Assembly (NCBI RefSeq): GCF_024622195.1
Contig: NZ_JANKBI010000010.1
Location: forward strand, 127,746 to 191,745
Length of the DNA: 64,000 bases
Source: Murimonas intestini
GTDB lineage: Bacteria > Bacillota > Clostridia > Lachnospirales > Lachnospiraceae
Direction of reading: 5' to 3'
In this document: positions 26,291-33,660 of the stretch, one piece after another
Layout: every line of letters starts with the position of its first letter
Position numbering within the stretch: position 1 is the first letter of the stretch
Translations under genes and position numbers: made by a program
Notes under the pieces: generated by a model
The model's database searches: none
Told to the model about the DNA's origin: nothing
What the model saw: only the letters and a program-made list of their open reading frames with translations

Positions 26291-27340
26291 TTAAGCCTTT
26301 ATGGCCCACCTCATCTTTGTAGACCGCGCCCTGCTGTTCATGCTGCACTCTTCTGCGGAGGGCCTGATCACATCTGTTGCTATCTCGCTGTATATTCCTT
26401 CATTCTGAAAATATTTAAAGGATTTTTTAACAAGCCGGTCCTCCCCTGAATGAAATGTCAGGATCGCCACACGGCCGCCTTTTGCCAGGGCATCCGGCAG
26501 CTTTTCCAGAAATTCATACAATACATCAAATTCACTGTTAATATCAATCCTGAGAGCCTGGAATGTTCTCTGACATGACTTTTTGACCGTCTCTTTTCTT
26601 ATGTCTGCCGGAATAAACTTGAGAGAGTCTTCTATCACCTCTCTCAGCCTTTGGGTGGTGGCAATATCCCTTCCTTTTTTAATTTCGCTGACCACTGCCT
26701 TCGCTATCTTATCTGCATACGGCTCATCTGCATTCTCCATCAGCATTCCCTGCAGCTCTTCCTGGCTTATGGTTTTCAGACGCTGCGCCGCTGTAATCCC
26801 CTTTTCCGGATTCATCCGAAGATCCAATGGCCCCTCTGTTTTATAAGAAAATCCCCTGTCCGGGTTATCTATCTGCATGGAGGAAACACCCAGATCTGCC
26901 AAAATGAAATCAAAAGGCCCGCCCTCTGCAGCCACCTTATCTATATCTGCAAAATTCATCTGCTTAATAGTAAGGATATCCGGACCGTATCCCAGACGCT
27001 CAAGCCTTTCCTTTGTCCTGGCAGACTCTATGGGGTCTACATCGAGAGCGTATATATGCCCCTTCTGTTCCAGGCACCCCAGCATCTGCTGTGTATGGCC
27101 CCCATATCCCAATGTGGCATCCAGACCTGTCTGGCCCGGCTTTATCTGAAGAAATTCCAGGATCTCTTTCACGCAGATTGATATATGCATCCCGGCTGGC
27201 GTACTGCCTTTTTGTATGACTCGCGCTACCGTATCAGCGTATTTTTCCGGCTGATGCTCCTTGTATTTTTCTTTATAATTCTTTGGATGCGTCCCCTTGT
27301 ATCTGACGCGCCGTTTATGCTGCTGTTCTTGATTATCCAT
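26291..27340 (-). CDS. RsmH-family 16S rRNA methyltransferase paralogue
   Basis: 349 residues. The MraW/RsmH family methylates N4 of C1402 in 16S rRNA using S-adenosylmethionine. Visible family features: LDATLGYGGHTQQML (SAM site), YALDVDPIE, FDFILADLGVSSMQIDNPDRGFS split over motif IV, FQALRIDINSE and LTFHSGEDRLVKKSF near the end. It has an N-terminal basic extension of about 40 residues, and the usual HIPVL start reads HISICV. It stands alone with its own promoter and terminator, far from any division/cell-wall cluster, which suggests a second, divergent copy beside a canonical rsmH elsewhere. Whether it still modifies C1402 is unknown. Confidence 0.85.
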   Translation of the reverse strand: MDNQEQQHKRRVRYKGTHPKNYKEKYKEHQPEKYADTVARVIQKGSTPAGMHISICVKEILEFLQIKPGQTGLDATLGYGGHTQQMLGCLEQKGHIYALDVDPIESARTKERLERLGYGPDILTIKQMNFADIDKVAAEGGPFDFILADLGVSSMQIDNPDRGFSYKTEGPLDLRMNPEKGITAAQRLKTISQEELQGMLMENADEPYADKIAKAVVSEIKKGRDIATTQRLREVIEDSLKFIPADIRKETVKKSCQRTFQALRIDINSEFDVLYEFLEKLPDALAKGGRVAILTFHSGEDRLVKKSFKYFQNEGIYSEIATDVIRPSAEECSMNSRARSTKMRWAIKA

Positions 27341-27458
27341 TTATTACCTCACTTTTACCTCAGAACGAGTAGTTTTTATGGGAAGTGTCTTTCAAACAAA
27401 CACCTTTTAGCCAGTACTGGGCTGTTTATTTCAGGCCAAAACTGAACCGTTACAAAAT

Positions 27459-27487
27459 ATTATAATAGAAGCAGCCTTATACTGCAA
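27459..27487 (-). promoter_or_regulatory. Promoter of the rsmH-like gene
   Basis: On the minus strand TTGCAG (27487-27482), 17-base spacer, consensus TATAAT (27464-27459). The leader is about 110 bases. The 376-base gap 27341-27716 also holds a dispersed hairpin (27537-27580) and the fic promoter. Confidence 0.75.
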
Positions 27488-27536
27488 GCAGAGATGCCTA
27501 TTTTCTCATATCCTGATCATTGTACAGATGTTCTTA

Positions 27537-27580
27537 GTTACTGTTCACACCTCGCGGGATGGTGACGTGTGAACAGTAAC
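27537..27580. repeat. Dispersed hairpin element, copy 2 (GTTACTGTTCACAC type)
   Basis: Perfect 14-bp arms GTTACTGTTCACAC (27537-27550) and GTGTGAACAGTAAC (27567-27580), 16-base loop containing CTCGCGG. No T tract follows. It is related to elements near 2089, 36523, 38885 and 49284. Confidence 0.75.
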
Positions 27581-27640
27581 GTTCTTTATCATAGTCTTAA
27601 GATCGTCTCAATATCGGAATTTTGTTGTAAGAAATTTTTA

Positions 27641-27676
27641 AATTACAATGTAATTGTTCCGATTATGTGATATACT
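27641..27676 (+). promoter_or_regulatory. Palindromic operator and extended -10 promoter of the fic gene
   Basis: AATTACAATGTAATT (27641-27655) is a perfect palindrome around A27648. It lies just upstream of TGATATACT (27668-27676), an extended -10. A second inverted pair, ATCGGAA (27613-27619) and TTCCGAT (27657-27663), flanks it. The Fic protein has its own DNA-binding domain, so autoregulation is possible. Confidence 0.55.
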
Positions 27677-27716
27677 ATCTTTGTATTTTGATGTCCTCAT
27701 AACAGGAGGTAAAAAG

Positions 27717-28646
27717 ATGGAATATTTAACAGTTACACAAGCTGCGGAAAAATGGGGTATTTCTACCCGGCGTGTTCGCCTGCTTTGCGCCAATGGAGAA
27801 ATTGACGGTGTTATCCGTAAGGGTAAATTGTATATGATTCCCGCAGGTACCGACAAGCCATTAGATAAACGCAAATTGCCTAACAAAAGAAAGCGTGGCG
27901 AATTTGCTGATATACTGACAGCAATAGATAGTAAAAAAGTAAAACTCGATAGTATGCGGCCGCTTACCGCAGGAGAAACACAGCGTTTGCGTGATGAATT
28001 TATGATAGATTTCACTTATAACTCAAACGCTATCGAAGGCAACACACTAACGCTCAGAGAAACCGCTATGGTGCTTGAGGGAATGACGATTGACCGCAAA
28101 CCTTTAAAAGACCACCTTGAGGCTGTCGGTCATCGTGACGCATTCCTTTATATCGTGGAGATTGCACAGAACAAGGTGCGTTTGCGTGATACGGAAATTA
28201 AGGCTATTCATTCGCTTGTGCTAATTAACAGACCTGAAGATAAAGGCATTTACCGGCGTATTCCTGTTACTATTGCAGGCGCATATACCGAACCTGCACA
28301 GCCGTATCTCATTGAACCAAAGCTGGCGGAATTGCTTTCCGAAAATGAAGAACGAAAAAAGACAATGCACCCCACTGAACGCATTGCCCGTTTTCATCTT
28401 GAATTTGAAGGAATCCACCCTTTTATCGATGGTAACGGCAGAACAGGACGTCTGCTCTTAAATCTTGAACTTATCCGCAGCGGATACCCTGCAATCAATG
28501 TTAAGTTTGCAGACCGCAGACGGTATTATGAGGCTTTTGACACATTTTATCGTGACGGCAAAGCCAATGATATGGTTTTACTTGTCGCAGAATATGTAAG
28601 TCAACGCCTTGACCAGTATTTAGAGATTGTAAAATTAAAATCATGA
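27717..28646 (+). CDS. Fic-family AMP-transferase-like protein with N-terminal DNA-binding domain
   Basis: 309 residues from ATG 27717, chosen because AGGAGG (27704-27709) lies seven bases upstream. Residues 1-50 form an excisionase/MerR-like helix-turn-helix (TVTQAAEKWGISTRRVRLLC). The Fic core carries the complete motif HPFIDGNGRTGR (234-245), with the catalytic His, so it should transfer AMP or a related group onto a protein target. An inhibitory-helix motif S103-NAI-E107-G108-N lies before the core, as in Fic proteins that restrain themselves. There is no separate antitoxin gene. Codon use (many A/T-ending and CGT/CGC codons) differs from neighbours and suggests transfer. It is isolated between unrelated genes. 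Confidence 0.9.
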   Translation: MEYLTVTQAAEKWGISTRRVRLLCANGEIDGVIRKGKLYMIPAGTDKPLDKRKLPNKRKRGEFADILTAIDSKKVKLDSMRPLTAGETQRLRDEFMIDFTYNSNAIEGNTLTLRETAMVLEGMTIDRKPLKDHLEAVGHRDAFLYIVEIAQNKVRLRDTEIKAIHSLVLINRPEDKGIYRRIPVTIAGAYTEPAQPYLIEPKLAELLSENEERKKTMHPTERIARFHLEFEGIHPFIDGNGRTGRLLLNLELIRSGYPAINVKFADRRRYYEAFDTFYRDGKANDMVLLVAEYVSQRLDQYLEIVKLKS

Positions 28647-28687
28647 AAGGGAACTGCGGGACGGACCGCCTATACTTACAAGTATTT

Positions 28688-30259
28688 TTAGAATACCCGG
28701 AATCCGGAAAATTCCGCATACCTCTCAGCCCCATCACTTTCCGGTACACCGTTTTTTATAGAATATAGGCCTATCTTTGCCCCCATCCAGGTATCTCTGC
28801 CTGTCTGGTATTCCTCACCGATGGCATAAAACTTTCCGTCTTCTCCTTCATAATAAAAACTGCAGACTGCGTTAAATCTGACGGCCAGGCGCAGACGTAT
28901 CTGATGACGTCCGCCGGCCGGTATTTTTACTACCGCCTTTTCCCACTGCTCTTCCTTTAGCACAACTCCTCTTCCCCAGATGATCCTGCACTCTTTTGGT
29001 CCTCCTGACAGTTCCAGAAAGCCGTATTGATTCCCCACTGCCATCAGCCCGGCCCTCACTCCATCATGCACAAGGCCCACAGTCACCTCCGCTGTAAAAT
29101 TAGGGCCCGGAAATTTACATGCCAGAAGGTTCCTCTGATCAAAAAGGCAGCCGCTCGTCTCCGGCAAGAGAGCGCGCAGACGCAGATGTCCTGGATTCTG
29201 GCTGGTATCATACCAGTCTTTTTTGTGGTTTGCATTCCACTGCCAGATAAGCCCCGGCCCTTCTCCTGTAAAATCATCATCTGTCTGGGGTATCTCCGCA
29301 GGGTAATTTCCACTGACATATGGTTTTGTAAATGTCTGCACCGGCTCGCCGATACCATCTCCATTTACATCCTCTCCAAACACAGCCCAGCCATCTTCCA
29401 GCCATTTCACAGGCTCCAGACAGATGACCCGGCCATACGATCCCATATCACGGAAGTGCAGGAACCATTCCCTCCCCGAGTCATCAGCCACTATATTTCC
29501 CTGTCTCGGTCCATTAATAGTGCCGCCCTCCAGCTCATGCAGGATGATCCTGTCCTCATATGGCCCTTCTATACATTTTGACCGCAGCATAACCTGATAG
29601 CCATGTTCAATCCCGCCTGCCGGAGCGATGATATAATACCATCCGTTCCTTTTAAACAGCTTAGGGCCTTCCAACGTATCATGGCGCCCTCTGGCATCAA
29701 AAATGTCCGTCTTCTCCTCATCCTTCAGTGACATTCCGTCCTCACTCATTCTCCGGAGAGTCAGCACACTGTTAAACCCGGCCCTGCTGGCGGCATATCC
29801 GTGTACAAGATAACAGGCACCATCGTCATCCCAGAATACGGTACAGTCAATCCAACCTCTGGAACTGCAGATTTTCTTTAAAGGGCTCCATGTACTCTCA
29901 GGCGCCTCAGAAGTACTGACAAACAGCCCTTCATCCGGCGTAAACACATACATATAAAGACGTCCGTCATGCTCCAGCAGACTCGGGGCCCAGATTCCCC
30001 TGCTGTGCTGCGGCACATCATATCCATCCAGAGGAAGATTTTCTGATATGTAGCTGCATATCCTCCAATTGATCAAATCAAACGACCTGAGCACAGGAAT
30101 CACAGGAGTCAGATTAAAGCTTGATGCGATCAAATAATAGACTCCCTTATAACGGACAACGTCCGGATCTGAATAATCCGCGAAAATAACCGGATTTTTA
30201 TACATGCCATTTCCCAGGTCAGGAAACCACCTGCCCGTTTCTTCAGCATACTCAAACAT
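28688..30259 (-). CDS. Glycoside hydrolase family 43 (beta-xylosidase/arabinofuranosidase type)
   Basis: 523 residues without a signal peptide, hence cytoplasmic. Five-bladed propeller about 15-320 with the general base in YSDPDVVRYKG, a second acid in WIDCTVFWDDDG and the general acid in LEGPKLFKRNGWYYI; then a C-terminal beta-sandwich (about 330-523; LRLRALLPETSG, FTAEVTVGL, IGLYSIKNG) typical of GH43 xylosidases. It removes xylose or arabinose from short oligosaccharides. It starts 26 bases after the thiamine ABC ATPase gene, so it might be read through from that operon although the functions are unrelated. It faces the fic gene end to end. Confidence 0.88.
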   Translation of the reverse strand: MFEYAEETGRWFPDLGNGMYKNPVIFADYSDPDVVRYKGVYYLIASSFNLTPVIPVLRSFDLINWRICSYISENLPLDGYDVPQHSRGIWAPSLLEHDGRLYMYVFTPDEGLFVSTSEAPESTWSPLKKICSSRGWIDCTVFWDDDGACYLVHGYAASRAGFNSVLTLRRMSEDGMSLKDEEKTDIFDARGRHDTLEGPKLFKRNGWYYIIAPAGGIEHGYQVMLRSKCIEGPYEDRIILHELEGGTINGPRQGNIVADDSGREWFLHFRDMGSYGRVICLEPVKWLEDGWAVFGEDVNGDGIGEPVQTFTKPYVSGNYPAEIPQTDDDFTGEGPGLIWQWNANHKKDWYDTSQNPGHLRLRALLPETSGCLFDQRNLLACKFPGPNFTAEVTVGLVHDGVRAGLMAVGNQYGFLELSGGPKECRIIWGRGVVLKEEQWEKAVVKIPAGGRHQIRLRLAVRFNAVCSFYYEGEDGKFYAIGEEYQTGRDTWMGAKIGLYSIKNGVPESDGAERYAEFSGFRVF

Positions 30260-30285
30260 AATTGCTTCCTCTCCTATCCACTGTT

Positions 30286-31026
30286 TTAACCTTTCAGCTC
30301 CCTGATGATCTCCCGCTTATATTCCAAAAATTCTTCTGTCAGATTAAAATCTTCCCGTCTGGGCTTTGGTTCATTTATGATGATTTCCTTTGTGATAGTC
30401 CCAGGCTGTCCGCCCATCAGGAAAACTCTGTCTGAGAGAAGGATGGCTTCATCTATGTCATGGGTTATAAATATTGTGGAGAGCTGTATCTGTTCCATGA
30501 TATCCAGATACCATCTGTGCATGGAGCCTTTTGTTATTGTATCAAGTGCGGAAAATGGTTCATCCAGGAGAGCGACCCCTTTTGAAAAAAGGTAAGTGCG
30601 CAGCAGCGCAGCTCTCTGGCGCATGCCTCCTGAGAGCTGGGCCGGATATTTTTTCTGTGTTCCTTCCAGCCCGAATTCTTCAAAATACGCACCGGCCTTC
30701 TCTCTGGCTTCCTTTTTTTTCACGCCTTTTACCAGAAGAGGGAGGGCCACATTATCAACTATTGTCCTGTAAGGCAGCAGCAGGTCTTTTTGCAGCATAT
30801 AGCTGACATAGCCCGGCTTTCCTGTGATCTCCTCCCCTTCCATGACTACCTGGCCTTCATCCGGCATGGTAAGGCCCGCTATAATATGGAACAGTGTTGT
30901 CTTCCCAACGCCGCTGACGCCCAAAAGGCTTACTATTTCCTTTTCTCTTAATGTGATATTCACATCCTTTAAAACCTGCTTGTCCTCAAAGGCCTTGGCC
31001 ACATGGGTTACTCTTAATTTTTCCAT
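30286..31026 (-). CDS. thiZ: Thiamine-precursor ABC transporter ATP-binding protein (ThiZ-like)
   Basis: 246 residues. Walker A GVSGVGKTT, signature LSGGMRQRA, Walker B VALLDEPFSALD and FITHDIDEAI, as in the NitT/TauT/ThiZ class of ATPases. It energises import of a pyrimidine thiamine precursor with the permease and binding protein encoded upstream. The function follows from the operon: a TPP riboswitch and a thiamine-binding MTH1187-type protein at its head. It ends 26 bases before the GH43 gene. Confidence 0.82.
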   Translation of the reverse strand: MEKLRVTHVAKAFEDKQVLKDVNITLREKEIVSLLGVSGVGKTTLFHIIAGLTMPDEGQVVMEGEEITGKPGYVSYMLQKDLLLPYRTIVDNVALPLLVKGVKKKEAREKAGAYFEEFGLEGTQKKYPAQLSGGMRQRAALLRTYLFSKGVALLDEPFSALDTITKGSMHRWYLDIMEQIQLSTIFITHDIDEAILLSDRVFLMGGQPGTITKEIIINEPKPRREDFNLTEEFLEYKREIIRELKG

Positions 31027-31064
31027 ACTTTCTGCATCCTTGTCTCTATGCCGTCAGACTCTTC

Positions 31065-32054
31065 TCATTCCGGCAGATAATCATTAGAGAAGCCTGTGTT
31101 CTCCTGGATGGGAGCAGTTACAAGCTCATTTTCATTTAACCAGTTATAGAAAGCATTCCATCTCCCGGCATCAATATATCCCCACTTTTCGGCTTCTGCC
31201 TGGTACTTGTCTGCCAGATATTCCTGGCTTGCCTCCACCATGGCTTTATCCAGCTCAGGAGCTGCTTTGCAGAGGATTTCCGCTGCACCCTGGGGGTCTG
31301 CTATGGCATCCTCATATCCCTTTGACAATGCGCTCATGAATGCTTTGGCAGTTTCCGGATCTTCACTCAGAAAATCGTTATTTGCAATAATTACAGGAGT
31401 ATAGTAGTCAAACACCGGATTCAGATCTGAGAAAGCAAAATAGTCAGTCTCCAGGTCATTTACCTCTGTGGCAATGCCTCCCCATGCATAATAGACCCAG
31501 ATGGAATCCACCTGCCTGGATTTAAGGGCGCTCACCTCATCTGTGACTGTACTTGGGATCATATCCACTTTGCTGAAATCCCCGCCGTCGCCTTCTACCA
31601 CATTCTTTATCATTGCCTGTTCTACCGGAAGATCCCAGGTGGCATAAGTATGCTCCTCCATTCCTTTAGGCCTGTCCATCCCTTCCCCTTTTCTGGAAAT
31701 GATGCCCGATGTATTATGCTGTATCACGGCCGCCACTGCAGTCACCGGCAGCGCGCTGTCCCCTGAGAGAGCCGGAGCCATGCTGTCCTGGAAATCTACC
31801 CCGAACTGGGCCTGTCCTGAAGCCACCATAAGCGTAGCCCCGTCTTCCGGCGGCTGCACGATCTCCACCTCCAGGCCTGCTTCTTCAAAATACCCCTTTT
31901 CCTGGGCGATGTATAATCCCGTATGGTTCGTATTTGGAGTCCAGTCCAGAACAAATGTTATTTTTGATGCAGCTTCTGTTTTAAATCCCGTGCTGCCTGT
32001 CAGGACTGCTGCAGCCGCCAGGGCCGCTGTCAGTAATATTTTTTTCTTTTTCAT
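31065..32054 (-). CDS. thiY: Thiamine-precursor binding protein (ThiY/NMT1/THI5-like)
   Basis: 329 residues. Signal peptide (basic KKKK, hydrophobic run to about 25), then ITFVLDWTPNTNHTGLYIAQ, the signature start of ThiY/THI5 proteins which bind formylaminopyrimidine or HMP. Further family features are YFEEAGLEVEIVQPPEDG and the ligand-loop ASGQAQFGVDFQDS. It captures the pyrimidine outside the cell. Unusually for a Gram-positive binding protein there is no lipobox Cys near the cleavage site (SGST-GFKTEAAS region), so how it stays at the membrane is unclear. Confidence 0.85.
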   Translation of the reverse strand: MKKKKILLTAALAAAAVLTGSTGFKTEAASKITFVLDWTPNTNHTGLYIAQEKGYFEEAGLEVEIVQPPEDGATLMVASGQAQFGVDFQDSMAPALSGDSALPVTAVAAVIQHNTSGIISRKGEGMDRPKGMEEHTYATWDLPVEQAMIKNVVEGDGGDFSKVDMIPSTVTDEVSALKSRQVDSIWVYYAWGGIATEVNDLETDYFAFSDLNPVFDYYTPVIIANNDFLSEDPETAKAFMSALSKGYEDAIADPQGAAEILCKAAPELDKAMVEASQEYLADKYQAEAEKWGYIDAGRWNAFYNWLNENELVTAPIQENTGFSNDYLPE

Positions 32055-32083
32055 GTGTTTCCTCCTCTTTAATCTTGGTCAAT

Positions 32084-32878
32084 TTATTTTTTCTCCCAGG
32101 GCATACATTTCTTTCTCAGCAATGTAACACAGCCCATAAGCAGGAGACTGATAGCGGATATCAAAAAGATCACCGCAAACATTTTGTCAAACGCATAAGC
32201 GCTCCTTACTCTTGTCATATAAACCCCAAGCCCTTTATAGCCTCCCAGCCACTCTGCGATCACTGCGCCTACTACAGAGTAAGATACAGAAATACGCAGG
32301 CTGCTAAAGAAGCTGTTCAAAGCCTGGGGAAATTTTACATATCTGAAAATCTGCCACCTGCCTGCTCCCATAGCCTTCAGCAGACGCAGGGCATCCTCAT
32401 CCGCTGAGCGGAATCCTTCCAGGAGCCCCACCGCGATCGGGAAAAACGTGACGATCACTATCAGGGTGACCTTCGGAGCTATATCATATCCCATCCACAG
32501 TACAAGAAGCGGGGCTATGGCAATCGTTGGAATCGTCTGTGTGATGACAATGACAGGATAGAATGCCCTGTAGCAGCCCTCAAAGCTGTCCATGAGCAAT
32601 GCTGCCAGAAACCCGACAAGAATACCTAACCCCAGTCCCAGAAATGCTTCTGCCAGGGATGTCCACAGATGAGACATGAGCAGCGGAAAATCACCGATAA
32701 ACGCCCTGGCTACTCCCACCGGGGACGGAAGCATAAATTCCGGCACCAGGCCTGTCATACTGACCGTCTGCCAGATAACAAGCACTGCAGCTATGGCTGA
32801 AAACGGAAGCAGCCTGGAAGCGAATCCATTCTTCTTATTCGCCCTGCTGCTGATGATGTTTTGTGACTTTTTTCTCAA
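32084..32878 (-). CDS. thiX: Thiamine-precursor ABC transporter permease (ThiX-like)
   Basis: 264 residues with about six membrane helices and the BPD_transp_1 loop EDALRLLKAMGAGRWQIFRY followed by KFPQAL, as in the SsuC/TauC/ThiX class. I accept TTG at 32878 (AAGGAG about 12 bases upstream, inside the preceding gene) because no later Met gives a full first helix; this makes a 44-base overlap with the MTH1187-type gene and probably couples translation. It works with ThiY and ThiZ. Confidence 0.82.
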   Translation of the reverse strand: MRKKSQNIISSRANKKNGFASRLLPFSAIAAVLVIWQTVSMTGLVPEFMLPSPVGVARAFIGDFPLLMSHLWTSLAEAFLGLGLGILVGFLAALLMDSFEGCYRAFYPVIVITQTIPTIAIAPLLVLWMGYDIAPKVTLIVIVTFFPIAVGLLEGFRSADEDALRLLKAMGAGRWQIFRYVKFPQALNSFFSSLRISVSYSVVGAVIAEWLGGYKGLGVYMTRVRSAYAFDKMFAVIFLISAISLLLMGCVTLLRKKCMPWEKK

Positions 32879-33143
32879 TTGTCAGAACATCTCCTTCCGG
32901 CTTATAGGTAACCTTGATATAAGCTGACACAGAGGGAGCTCCGGCCCTTATTGCTATATGCTGGCATTCCTTTACAATATCCATGAGCTCGTCATAGTCC
33001 CCCTCAATAGCTGTCTCAAAAGGTCCCACATAATAATTCAGGCCTGTGCTTTTAATATAATCGATCACCTCATCAACTATACGGATCAATTCCTCATCAT
33101 TTTCTGCCTTTGGCAATGTCTGGATCGCTACACTTGCGTTCAT
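32835..33143 (-). CDS. MTH1187-family thiamine-binding protein
   Basis: 103 residues from ATG 33143, chosen because AGGAG lies seven bases upstream; an ATG at 33149 would sit against the ribosome site. The DUF77/MTH1187 ferredoxin-like fold is recognised by SVAIQTLPKA, IKSTGLNYYVGPFETAIEG and YIKVTYKPEG. B. subtilis YkoF of the same superfamily binds thiamine in an HMP/thiamine uptake system. It is the first gene after the TPP riboswitch and overlaps the permease gene, which strongly ties it to thiamine supply. Its precise role, ligand buffering or delivery, is not known to me. Confidence 0.85.
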   Translation of the reverse strand: MNASVAIQTLPKAENDEELIRIVDEVIDYIKSTGLNYYVGPFETAIEGDYDELMDIVKECQHIAIRAGAPSVSAYIKVTYKPEGDVLTIEKKVTKHHQQQGE

Positions 33144-33183
33144 ATTCATTCTCCTTTTTTTTGAAATTATTTTATTTATAAAC

Positions 33184-33224
33184 ATTAAAAAGGACCTCCT
33201 GCCTTGGAAGAAGTCCTTTTTAAT
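33184..33224 (-). terminator. Riboswitch-controlled attenuator hairpin
   Basis: Perfect 12-bp arms ATTAAAAAGGAC and GTCCTTTTTAAT (33184-33195 and 33213-33224). On the minus strand the hairpin ends in a T tract and lies between the TPP aptamer and the first thiamine gene. It is the expected expression platform: with TPP bound, transcription should stop here. Confidence 0.8.
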
Positions 33225-33259
33225 GAATGAAACACAATATAATGTATCAACACTCTATT

Positions 33260-33348
33260 CTCCCTACGTTGGCATTATCCAAATCAGGTCATGGGTCTAA
33301 ACATTCTGGTAGTTTACTCTCAGCCAGGCTCTCCCGGCTCCCCGTGTT
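33260..33348 (-). promoter_or_regulatory. TPP riboswitch (THI element)
   Basis: The minus strand carries the conserved aptamer blocks in order: ACACGGGGAGCC, CTGAGA (33323-33318), ACCCAT, ACCTGAT (33289-33283) and TAATGCCAACGTAGGGA (to about 33261). These are the two arms that grip the pyrimidine and pyrophosphate of thiamine pyrophosphate. It heads the thiamine-precursor ABC operon. Confidence 0.95.
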
Positions 33349-33387
33349 TTCTATTTAAATTTTCAGCTTCCGGGATTCCCAGAAGGC

Positions 33388-33416
33388 ATCCTATCTGCCG
33401 CTTAAAAATTCTTCAA
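33388..33416 (-). promoter_or_regulatory. Candidate promoter of the TPP-riboswitch transcript, inside the end of crh
   Basis: On the minus strand TTGAAG (33416-33411), 17-base spacer, TAGGAT (33393-33388). The -10 covers the crh stop codon. Only about 43 bases separate crh from the aptamer, so the promoter either lies here or the riboswitch is read from the crh operon. Confidence 0.45.
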
Positions 33417-33645
33417 TCTTCTCCAGCGCATACTCTTCATCGCCGCCGTTCGCAGTGACAGTGATATTCTCACCCTCTATGAGACCCAGGGTCATCATTC
33501 CCATAATACTCTTGGCATTAACCTTTTTTTCTCCAGATTCTACATAAATGTCACTCTCAAACTGGCTTGCCACCTGTACAAGTAAAGCTACAGGCCTCGC
33601 CTCAAGACCGCTTGCAATCTGAATGGTAATTGGTTTCTTTTTCAT
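33391..33645 (-). CDS. crh: Crh-like HPr paralogue (catabolite-repression protein)
   Basis: 84 residues, the normal HPr length. The site of the phospho-carrier His15 reads GLEARP, so residue 15 is Glu and the protein cannot accept phosphate from enzyme I. Ser46 in NAKSIMGMM is kept, the site phosphorylated by HPr kinase. This combination is that of B. subtilis Crh (Gln15), which acts as CcpA cofactor. The gene lies 15 bases after whiA, as in the B. subtilis yvcJ-yvcL-crh region, which supports the name. Ribosome site GGAGGAGC. Confidence 0.85.
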   Translation of the reverse strand: MKKKPITIQIASGLEARPVALLVQVASQFESDIYVESGEKKVNAKSIMGMMTLGLIEGENITVTANGGDEEYALEKIEEFLSGR

Positions 33646-33660
33646 AAATAATGCTCCTCC

